A stretch of DNA of 64,000 nucleotides from Streptomyces sp. NBC_01275. Lineage in GTDB: Bacteria; Actinomycetota; Actinomycetes; Streptomycetales; Streptomycetaceae. The translations under genes and the position numbers were made by a program. The notes under the pieces are model-generated. The model did not search any database. It saw only the letters and a program-made list of their open reading frames with translations, and was not told the DNA's origin. Location: the NCBI RefSeq assembly GCF_026340655.1, contig NZ_JAPEOZ010000001.1, forward strand, positions 930,001 through 994,000, written 5' to 3'. Every line of letters starts with the position of its first letter. Within the stretch, counting starts at the first letter, position 1. Below are positions 34,225-42,500 of this stretch, in pieces.

Positions 34225-35760
34225 TCAGTCCGTGGCCGGCTCGGCGACGGGCCACGGCCCGCCGTTCAACGTCTCGTACAGACGGCCGAGCCGCAGCAGC
34301 ACGGCCTCCCCGCGGGGGCGCCCCATGAACTGCAGGCCCACCGGCAGACCGTCCTGCGGCCGACCGCAGGGAACGGACAGCGCGGGCAGCCCGGTCAGGC
34401 TGGCGGGATGCGCGAAACGGGTGCTGGCCACCGGTACGACGTCCATGCCGCCGTCGGGCTGCGGCAGGAAGAACTCACCGTGCTCGACGGGGGTGATGGC
34501 GACGGTCGGCAGCACGAAGGCGTCGACGCCCTCGAACGCCTCCCGCCACCGGTTGTGCAGGAGCTGCCGGACGCGCAGCGCGTCGATGTAGTCGCGGGCG
34601 GGCACCAGCGCGCCCTCCTCCAGCCGGTCGCGGGTGGTCGGATGCAGTTCGACGCCGCTCTCCAGCGTCGTCCGGTGACCGGCGCTCGCCTCCGCCGCCA
34701 TGATCAAGGAGACCGCCGGTGACACCATGTCGGCCAGGGGCAGAGCGACGCGTACGACACGAGCACCCAGCTCGGCCAGCGACTCCACCGCGGCGGCGAC
34801 CCGTTCGGCCACATCCGGGGCGCAGCGCGCGAACAGCGCGTCGTCGGGCACCGCGAGGGTCAGTCCGACGGCGGAGCCGAGCCGGGCGGCGGACGAGCCG
34901 ACGCCGGTGGCCACGGAGACGGCGGGACCGCCGAGGACGGCGAGGGCGAGCGCGGCGTCCTCCACGGAGCGGGCCAGCACCCCCGGTGTGTCCAGCGACC
35001 AGGAGAGCGCCGTCGTCCCGTCCGAGGGGAGCAGCCCGAAGGTGGGCTTGAGCCCGACCACCCCGCACATGGCGGCCGGGATACGGACCGAGCCGCCGGT
35101 GTCGGTGCCGAGCGCGAGGGGGCCGAGTCCGGCCGCCACGGCCGCGGCCGCGCCACCGCTGGACCCCCCGGCGGAGCGCTCGGGGCACCGCGGGTTGCGG
35201 GTCCCCGGAGTGACCGTCCCGAAGGCGAACTCGTCCATCCGCGTCTTGCCCAGGACGAGGGCGCCGGCCGCACGCAGTCGCGCCACCACGGCGGCGTCCG
35301 CCGCGGCGGGCGTCCCCCCGGCGCGGCGCAGCGCCTGCGAACCGGCCCATGTCGGCGTGCCGGCCACGTCGAAGAGGTCCTTGACGGAGACCGGCACACC
35401 GTCCAGCGGACCCAAGGGGCCGCTCTGCGCGATGCGCTTGCCGGACCGCTCCGCCTCCTCGAGCACCTGCTCCTCCAGGACCACGGTGTACGCGCCGACG
35501 GCCGACTCGGTCTCCCGGATCCGCGCGAGGAGCCGGCTCACCAGGTCGACCGGGCTCAGGCTGCCCTCAGCGACGCGCGCCGCGGCCTCGACCGCGGTCA
35601 GCTCGTACGCGCCGGCCGATCCGGTGTCCGGCTCCAGGGCTGATCCGGTACCCGGCGCGACGGCCGGTCCGGTACCCGGCGCGACGGCCGGTCCGGTACC
35701 CGGCGCGACGGCCGGTCCGGTACCCGTGGCGGGCTCGGCGAAGGACTCGGTGTCTGCCAT
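34225..35760 (-). CDS. Amidase-signature family amidase
   Basis: A 511-residue protein starting MADTESFAEP at ATG 35760 with GGGAGTGAGG upstream. The catalytic Ser-cis-Ser-Lys triad is intact: Lys127 in PVSVKD, Ser200/201 in GGSSGG and Ser224 in GTDTGGSVR. Residues 13-48 are a low-complexity GTGPAVAP repeat that adds a disordered tail. Family members hydrolyse amides, or serve as GatA-type transamidases; with a small AtzG-like partner just upstream it more resembles AtzE-type hydrolases than GatA. In this cluster it may remove or cleave an amino-acid amide from a polyketide intermediate, but this is inference. Confidence 0.85.
   Translation of the reverse strand: MADTESFAEPATGTGPAVAPGTGPAVAPGTGPAVAPGTGSALEPDTGSAGAYELTAVEAAARVAEGSLSPVDLVSRLLARIRETESAVGAYTVVLEEQVLEEAERSGKRIAQSGPLGPLDGVPVSVKDLFDVAGTPTWAGSQALRRAGGTPAAADAAVVARLRAAGALVLGKTRMDEFAFGTVTPGTRNPRCPERSAGGSSGGAAAAVAAGLGPLALGTDTGGSVRIPAAMCGVVGLKPTFGLLPSDGTTALSWSLDTPGVLARSVEDAALALAVLGGPAVSVATGVGSSAARLGSAVGLTLAVPDDALFARCAPDVAERVAAAVESLAELGARVVRVALPLADMVSPAVSLIMAAEASAGHRTTLESGVELHPTTRDRLEEGALVPARDYIDALRVRQLLHNRWREAFEGVDAFVLPTVAITPVEHGEFFLPQPDGGMDVVPVASTRFAHPASLTGLPALSVPCGRPQDGLPVGLQFMGRPRGEAVLLRLGRLYETLNGGPWPVAEPATD
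35647..35726. repeat. 24-bp in-frame tandem repeat in amidase N-terminus
   Basis: Three perfect copies of a 24-bp unit (35647-35670, 35671-35694, 35695-35718) plus 8 bases encode the repeated GTGPAVAP. Copy number could vary without affecting the catalytic domain. Confidence 0.9.
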
Positions 35761-35765
35761 CGTCC

Positions 35766-35981
35766 TCACTCCCATTCGATGCGCAACGCGGGGCGCAGCC
35801 GCTCCCCGTCCAGATCCACGGCGTCCAGCGCCCTGCCACAGCCGAGGAGGCGTCCCCGGCGCTGGTCCAGCGCCGCCCACCGGTCCGGGGCGAGGGTGAG
35901 CCGGAACGCCTCGACGAGGACGCCCACCGGCGATTCACTCGCCTTCTGCTTTTCTTCCGTATTCTGTGTTTCTTCCGCCAA
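35766..35981 (-). CDS. AtzG/GatC-like small subunit (DUF4089-like)
   Basis: A 71-residue protein starting at TTG 35981 (AGGGA upstream): after a charged N-terminus comes SPVGVLVEAFRLTLAPDRWA, AALDQRRGRLLGCGRAL and a C-terminal RPALRIEW. This helix-helix-extended tail is the pattern of AtzG and GatC-like proteins that wrap around and stabilise an amidase. It ends 5 bases before the amidase start, so the two are co-translated and probably form a complex. The family call rests on context as much as sequence. Confidence 0.6.
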   Translation of the reverse strand: MAEETQNTEEKQKASESPVGVLVEAFRLTLAPDRWAALDQRRGRLLGCGRALDAVDLDGERLRPALRIEWE

Positions 35982-36134
35982 TTCAATTCCCTGCCTCAGG
36001 ACCGGACCCGGTCAGGTCCACCCACTGTCAGGCGGAAAACTAGCAAGAATACACCGCACCTTCCGGCCCCTGCATTTCCCTCAGGGGTGATTAGGGGGAC
36101 GATAGGGGGGGTTGACCTCCGTATTCTCCACACA

Positions 36135-37571
36135 GTGACCACACCTGCAGCGACAACGGGCACGGGCCTTCGCGATCGGGGGACGGGCGCCAGTACTCGG
36201 CGTCCGGGGCCCCGGTGGGAACGGCGGACCACGGCACTTCTGGCCGAGTCGGCCGAAATGACGGAGAAGGGCGTCCAGTTGGCGACGGCGGACTTCGCCG
36301 ACTGGCTCGCCGAACGCAGACGCGAGCACGTCTTCGCGGTGCGCAGGATCGACTTCGCGGATCTCAAGGGATGGCATTTCATCTCCCGCACCGGAAACCT
36401 GGTACACAATTCCGGACGCTTCTTCACGGTCGAGGGACTTCATGTACGCACCACGACCGGCCTCTTCCCCGAGTGGCATCAGCCGATCATCCGGCAGCCC
36501 GAGGTGGGCATTCTCGGGATTCTGGCGAAGGAGTTCGACGGGGTCCTGCACTTTCTGATGCAGGCGAAGATGGAACCGGGGAATCCGAACCTTCTCCAGC
36601 TGTCCCCGACCGTGCAGGCGACCCGCAGCAACTACACACGGGTGCACCGCGGTTCGCCGGTCCGCTATCTGGAGTACTTCGCCGGGCCGCGCCGGGGGCG
36701 GGTGCTCGCCGACGTGCTGCAGTCCGAGCACGGCTCGTGGTTCTACCGCAAGAACAACCGCAACATGATCGTCGAGACGAGTGACGAGGTGCCACCGCAC
36801 CCCGACTTCTGCTGGCTCACCCTGGGCCAGCTGGACGCCCTGCTCGGCCGTGACAACACCGTCAACATGGATGCGCGCACCGTGCTGTCGAGTCTGCCGC
36901 CCCGCACCGACGACCCGGCCGGCCGTCTCGCGCTGAACCCGGACGTCGACGTGCTGAGCTGGCTCACCGAGCACCGCTCCACCCACGACTGGACCATCGA
37001 GCCGGTGCCGCTGCTGGGGCTGCCCGAATGGCGGCGCACCGAGCGCGAGATCACCCGCGAGGACGGGCGCTACTTCGACGTCGTCGCCGTGGCCGTAGAG
37101 GCCGCCAGCCGGGAGGTCACGAGCTGGACCCAGCCCCTGATCGAGCCGCGCGGCGAGGGGGTGACCGCGTTTCTCGTGCACGAGTTCGACGGGGTGCCCC
37201 ATGTCCTGGCGCACGCCCGGATGGAGGGCGGCCTGCCCGGTGTGGTGGAGGTGGCGCCCACCGTGCAGTGCGTACCGGAGAACTATCCGGCCGACCGGCG
37301 TCCACGCCACCTCGACCAGGTGCTGTCCGCTCCGCCGTCCCGGATCCGCTACTCGGCGCTCCACTCGGAGGAGGGCGGCCGCTTCCGCGACGCGGTCAGC
37401 CGCTATCTGCTGGTCGACGCCGAGGACGCCCTGGCTCGTGAGCAACTTCCTCCGGATTACGCCTGGTTGAGCGTCCGGCAACTGGAGCGGCTGACCGGCG
37501 CCGGACTCGCCGTGAACGTACAGGCGCGGACGCTGCTGGCGTGTCTGCGCTCCGTGCCGGACGCGTCATGA
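36135..37571 (+). CDS. NDP-hexose 2,3-dehydratase
   Basis: About 478 residues from GTG 36135; the frame is open from GTG 36087 and ATG 36258 is a shorter alternative. It has the tandem-duplicated PF03559 layout: first half with RRIDFADLKGWHF, GRFFTVEGLHVRT and KEFDGVLHFLMQAKMEPGN; second half with GRYFDVVAVAVEAASREV and HEFDGVPHVLAHARMEGG. The enzyme removes water from NDP-4-keto-6-deoxyglucose at C2-C3, the first step to 2,6-dideoxyhexoses. Its product is unstable and needs the 3-ketoreductase encoded next (ATGA overlap). It shows that the polyketide carries a 2-deoxysugar. Confidence 0.9.
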   Translation: MTTPAATTGTGLRDRGTGASTRRPGPRWERRTTALLAESAEMTEKGVQLATADFADWLAERRREHVFAVRRIDFADLKGWHFISRTGNLVHNSGRFFTVEGLHVRTTTGLFPEWHQPIIRQPEVGILGILAKEFDGVLHFLMQAKMEPGNPNLLQLSPTVQATRSNYTRVHRGSPVRYLEYFAGPRRGRVLADVLQSEHGSWFYRKNNRNMIVETSDEVPPHPDFCWLTLGQLDALLGRDNTVNMDARTVLSSLPPRTDDPAGRLALNPDVDVLSWLTEHRSTHDWTIEPVPLLGLPEWRRTEREITREDGRYFDVVAVAVEAASREVTSWTQPLIEPRGEGVTAFLVHEFDGVPHVLAHARMEGGLPGVVEVAPTVQCVPENYPADRRPRHLDQVLSAPPSRIRYSALHSEEGGRFRDAVSRYLLVDAEDALAREQLPPDYAWLSVRQLERLTGAGLAVNVQARTLLACLRSVPDAS

Positions 37572-38725
37572 CCACGGCCCCGGGCACAGACACGGGCGTC
37601 GGCACGGGCGTCGGCACGGGCACAGGCGTCGGTATCGCCACGGACGCCGGCTCCCCCTCCGCCACGGACGCCGACACCCGCTCCGGCACTGGCATCGGTA
37701 CCCGCTCCGGCCCCGGACCCGGCCCCGAAGCCGCTTGTGCCCCGTTGCGGATCGGTGTGCTCGGTGCGGCCTCCATCGCCCGGCGGCGGATGCTTCCCGC
37801 GTTCGCCGCCGCGCCCGAGACGCGGATCACCGCGATCGCCACCCGTGAACCGGGCCGCTGCGACGACCTCGCCGACGCCCACGGCTGCGCCGCCGTCACG
37901 GGATACGGGGCGATGCTCGCCCGGCCGGACGTCGACGCCGTGTACATCCCGACCCCCGCCTCGCTGCACGCGCGCTGGGCCCATGAAGCGCTGCTGGCCG
38001 GCAAGCACGTCCTGGTCGAGAAGCCGCTGACCTCCGACCCGGCCGAAGCGACACGGCTCACCGCACTCGCCGCGTCCCGCTCCCTCGTCCTGATGGAGAA
38101 CGTGATGTTCGTCCATCATGGCGCGCACTCCAGGGTCGCCGAGCTGGTGCGCTCCGGCACGATCGGCCGACTACGGCACTTCCAGGCCGTGTTCACCATC
38201 CCTGCCCTGCCCGACGATGACATACGGCACCGGCCTGACCTGGGCGGCGGCGCCCTCGTCGATGTCGGCGTGTACCCGCTGCGCGCCGCCGGCCACTTCC
38301 TCGGCACGGGGCTCCAGGTGGCGGGCGCCACGCTGGTGGACGAGCCACGGTACGGAGTGGACACAGCCGGCGCCGTCCTGCTGCGCACGCCCGGCCCCGA
38401 CCCCGTCACGGCGCACCTCGTGTTCGGCATGCGCCACGCCTACGAGTCGTCCTACGAACTGTGGGGCAGCCACGGCCGTATCCGGGTCGAGCGGGCCTTC
38501 ACTCCGCCCGCCGATCAGGCGCCGATCGTACGGGTGCGCACCGACCGGGAACAGACCCACGGCCTGCCGGCGGAGGACCAGGTCCGCGCCACGGTAAGGG
38601 CGTTCGCCTCGGCCGCGCTGGGCCGGCCCGGCGCGGCCGAGGCGGCCCGGCTGGGCGCGCAGTGGGCGGTCGAGCTGGCCCGGCTGCTCGCCGCCGTGCG
38701 CGTCACAGCCTCAGGTGCCGCCTGA
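37568..38725 (+). CDS. NDP-hexose 3-ketoreductase, Gfo/Idh/MocA family
   Basis: A 385-residue protein overlapping the dehydratase stop (ATGA). After about 62 residues of Gly/Thr/Val low complexity (GTGVGTGVGTGTGVG), the Rossmann domain begins LRIGVLGAASIARRRMLPAF; the family Lys is in LVEKPLTSDP and the C-terminal domain has GGGALVDVGVYPLRAAGHFL. This matches TylC1/KijD10-like 3-ketoreductases, which reduce the C3 keto group left by the 2,3-dehydratase using NADPH. The disordered N-terminus is not usual in the family. Stereochemistry at C3 cannot be read with confidence. Its 3' end overlaps the converging thioesterase gene by 23 bases. Confidence 0.88.
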   Translation: MTTAPGTDTGVGTGVGTGTGVGIATDAGSPSATDADTRSGTGIGTRSGPGPGPEAACAPLRIGVLGAASIARRRMLPAFAAAPETRITAIATREPGRCDDLADAHGCAAVTGYGAMLARPDVDAVYIPTPASLHARWAHEALLAGKHVLVEKPLTSDPAEATRLTALAASRSLVLMENVMFVHHGAHSRVAELVRSGTIGRLRHFQAVFTIPALPDDDIRHRPDLGGGALVDVGVYPLRAAGHFLGTGLQVAGATLVDEPRYGVDTAGAVLLRTPGPDPVTAHLVFGMRHAYESSYELWGSHGRIRVERAFTPPADQAPIVRVRTDREQTHGLPAEDQVRATVRAFASAALGRPGAAEAARLGAQWAVELARLLAAVRVTASGAA

Positions 38726-39455
38726 CGACGTCGAGGACCTCCCCCGACCGGTCGTTGAGGTAGAAGTGTCCGCCGGGAAAGACATGCACATCGCAGGGAC
38801 CGCCGGTGTGCGCGGCCCAGGAACGGGCCTCCGCCACCGTCGTCGTGCTGTCGTCGTCACCGGTGAGCACGGTGACCGGGCAGCCGAGCAGGTCACCGGG
38901 GCGCGGCTCGTACGTCTCCACGGCCCGGTAGTCGCCGCGGATCGTCGGCAGCACCATGCGCAGCAGTTCCTCGTTCTCGAAGACCTGGTCGTCGGTGCCG
39001 CTCAGCGCGCGCACGGCGCGCATCAGGTCCGTGTCGCTGCGCTTGTGCAGGTCCTCGCTGGGCCGCAGCGCCGAGGGCGCACGCCGCCCCGACACGAACA
39101 GCCGTACCGGAGCGCGGCCGGCTTCCTCCAGACGCAACGCCACCTCGTGAGCGACCAGGGCTCCCATGCTGTGCCCGAACAGGGCGAGGGGGCGGTCGTC
39201 GGACCCCGCCACGGCCTCGGTGATCCGCTCGGCCAGCTCCTGGACGCTGCCCAGCGGCTGCTCCGTACGGCGGTCCTGGCGCCCGGGGTACTGCACGGCC
39301 AGGACATCGGCGCCGGGCGCGAGCGCGCGGGCCACCGGAACGTAGTAACTGGCCGCTCCACCCGCGTGCGGCAGGCACAGCAGCCGGACGGCGGCGTCGG
39401 GAGCGGGCTGGTATCGGCGTATCCATACGCCGCTGTCGACCGCAGAGGTCATCAC
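38703..39455 (-). CDS. Type II thioesterase
   Basis: A 250-residue alpha/beta hydrolase, start at GTG 39455 or ATG 39452 (AAGGAAG upstream). Triad: Ser96 in LFGHSMGALVAHE, an Asp in LTGDDDSTT, and His in FPGGHFYLND. LLCLPHAGGAASYYVPVARA and VQYPGRQDRR are the type II TE signatures. These enzymes clear aberrant acyl groups from stalled PKS or NRPS carrier domains. It lies 76 bases downstream of the last PKS gene on the same strand. Because the PKS ends without its own thioesterase, a direct role in release cannot be excluded. Confidence 0.92.
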   Translation of the reverse strand: MMTSAVDSGVWIRRYQPAPDAAVRLLCLPHAGGAASYYVPVARALAPGADVLAVQYPGRQDRRTEQPLGSVQELAERITEAVAGSDDRPLALFGHSMGALVAHEVALRLEEAGRAPVRLFVSGRRAPSALRPSEDLHKRSDTDLMRAVRALSGTDDQVFENEELLRMVLPTIRGDYRAVETYEPRPGDLLGCPVTVLTGDDDSTTTVAEARSWAAHTGGPCDVHVFPGGHFYLNDRSGEVLDVVRRHLRL

Positions 39456-39531
39456 TGTTCTCGCTTCCTTGCGATGGGTCCAGCGGGTCGACCGTCCCGG
39501 GGGCCGTGCGGCCCCCGGAACGGTCCGAGGG

Positions 39532-42500
39532 TCAGGTGACGGGAAGTTCGGCGGCGAGCTCCCGGCCGAGGTGCTGGGCGAGCTCGGCCGGATTGAGGTG
39601 GTCGTAGATGAGCTCGGCGGTCAGCCGCAGCCCGGTGACAGCGCTGAGTCGGTGGCTGAACTCGACCGCTGTGAGGGAGGCGAAGCCGAGGTCCATGAAA
39701 TCGCCCTCCGCGGTGATCCCCTCCACTGAGAAGTGGCCGAGGACGGCAGCGACCTGCCCGCGTACCAGCTCCACCAGGGTCTCGACCCGCTGCACCGCGT
39801 CTCGCTCCGCGAGCACGCGGCGCAGCGACTCCGGTCCGTCGACGCCCGCGAGGAGTCCGGCCGCGTCTCCCGCGGCCGCCGGCCCCGCCGCGTCGAGGGC
39901 GGCACGGGCCTGGGGAATCCGCACGAGGAAGCGGTGCCCTCGCGCGTCGGGCCGCTGAGCGACGTACCGCGCCCAGTCCGTGCTGGTCGTCGCGAGCACT
40001 CCGTCACCCCGGTCGACGGCCCGGCCCAGCACCGCGGGGGCGAGGGTGTCGGGGTCGGCGGCCACCAGCCGTACCGTGACCCCGCCCGCGGTGCGCTCAC
40101 GGGCCACAGCCTCGAGCCAGGCGGCCATCGCGGCGCGGACGGGGTCGGTGAGGGTGGGGGTGGGGGTGGGTATGGGGGCGGAGGCGGGGACGGGGACGGG
40201 GACGGAGACAGCAGGGCGACTGCCTGAGGCGGGGCTCCTGTCGTCATCGAGGTCGGCGCCGTGTTCGTCGGCGCCGTGTTCGTCGGTGCCGTGTTCGTCG
40301 GTGCCGTGTTCGTCGGTGCCTCCGAGCAGGTCGGTGATCGGCACCACGAGGAACACCGCGACGGGGTCCGGGCCTTCGGCGAGCGCCGCCAAGGGGCCGA
40401 CCATGGACAGTTCCGCGCCCAGCAGCCCGTCCAGCGTCTTGTCCAACGGCCCGTCGGCCACCTCGGTCCCCGGCATGTGGATCACGGCCGTAAGGGGAGA
40501 GTCGGACCCGGAGTCGCCGACCGCTGAGGCGCGCGGGACATCGCCGGTCGGGAATTCTACGACGGTGGAGTCGGCCCGGTCCTCGACGAACCGGACGTGC
40601 GGAACACCGGCGGCGAGCAGCCGGTCGGCGACCCGGTCACGCCATGCCCCGTCGCCGCCGCTGATCAGCACCGTACCGCGCAGGGCCGCGGGAAGAGTCT
40701 CGGCGGCGGACCCCACCGGGGCGGGGGCCGACGGGGTCGCGACCGGAATGAGCCGACGGGCGAAGACACCCGCGTCGCGAAGCGCCAGCTCGGTCTCGCC
40801 GGTCTCCCCGGACCAGGCCAGTATTCCCGGGAGCCTGGACAGGACCCGGTTGTTCCAGTCCTCCTGGAGATCCACGACACCGGCCCAGCGCGTGGCAGCG
40901 CCGTCGGCGAGCACCCGGCCGAGCCCCCAAACCACGGCCTGAGCAGGTGCGGTGACCCGATCGGACGTACCGCTGGCCACGGCTCCCGAGGTCAGGGACC
41001 ACACGGGCGCCGTCATGCCGCAGTCGGACAGCGCACGCAACAGGGCCAGTGTCCCTGCCGCGGCCCGCCTCGGATCGAACTGCGCGGAGGAAAGGACAGG
41101 GGGGGAGGTGGAGGTGGAAGCAGAAGCGGGGGCGGGGGCGGGGGCCGGGGCGGGGGCGGGGGCCGGGGCGGGGGCGGGGGCCGGGGCGGGGGACAGCGGT
41201 AGCAGTGACAGGACGCCGACGGGATCCTTTCCGGACGACAGCAGCGACTGCAGCTGCGGCAGAAGACTGTCGTATGCGGTCTGCGCGGTTTCAGCCCCGG
41301 ACTCGCTCACCGGAGCGGCCGTCAGGACGTGTACGTCCGCGCCTGCGGCGGTGAGCACTCCGCCGATACGGGTCACCAGCTCGTCGTCGGCGGCGAGTTG
41401 CGCGGGCACGGCCAGCAGCCACGTGCCGTCCAGGCGCGATGCCATGTCGCCGCCCGGGCTCACCGCGGTCCAACCGATGCGGTAGTGGGGCAGGGGCATG
41501 GCGGCCCTCCGCCGCCCCAGCCACGAGGAGAGCACGGGCAGCGCCGTCCTCATGGCCTCCTCGTCCTCTGGTACGTCGAGGTCCAGGAGGCTCGCCAGCG
41601 TTGCCATGTCCGCATGGGCGATGGCTTTCCAGAAGCGGGCATCTGTGTCCAAGACGGGTGTGTCCGGGGTGGCGGTGGCCGAGGTGGTCATGGTTGAGGA
41701 GGTGGTGTCATCCTCGGCTTCCGGATTCTCGGGGTCCTGGGTGGTCTGGGTGGTCTGGGTGGTCTGGGTGGTCTGGGTGACGGAGAACTCCGTGGGGTCC
41801 AGCCAGTAGTGCTCCCGCTGGAAGGCGTAGGTGGGCAGTTCTACCCGGTGGGCGGCGGGGAGGACCGCGGCCCAGTCGACCGCCGTGCCGGCCGTGTGCA
41901 GCCGTCCCACGGCCGTCATCGCCGACCGCGCCTCGTCCCGGTCGCGTCGCAGCACCGGCACACTCGCGACGTCCTGGAGGCACTGACCGACCAGCCCGGC
42001 CAGCACCGCGTCCGGACCCACCTCCACGAACACCCGCGCACCCTGGGCGTGCAGCACACCGACAGCGTCGGAGAAACGCACCGCATCACGCACATGCCGC
42101 ACCCAGTACTCGGGGGCGGCGATCTCCTCTCCTACGACGGCGCCCGTCACCGCCGACACGAACGGCAGCGTCGGAGCGGTGAAGCGCAGACCCTCGAGAA
42201 CGGCGCGGAAGTCGTCCAGCATCGGCTCCATCAACGGCGAATGGAAGGCATGACTGACCGTGAGCCGCCTGGTGCGGGCCCCGCGCGCGGCGAGCTCCGT
42301 CACGATCTCGCCCACCGCCGCCTCCACACCCGAGACGACAAGCGAGGCCGGCCCGTTCACGGCCGCGACGCCCACCTCGTGCTCACGCCCCGCCAACAGC
42401 CCACGCACCTCGTCCTCGCCCGCCTCCACCGCGGCCATCGCACCGCCAGAAGGCAGCCGCTGCATCAGCCGGCCACGAGCCGCGACCAGAACACAGGCGT

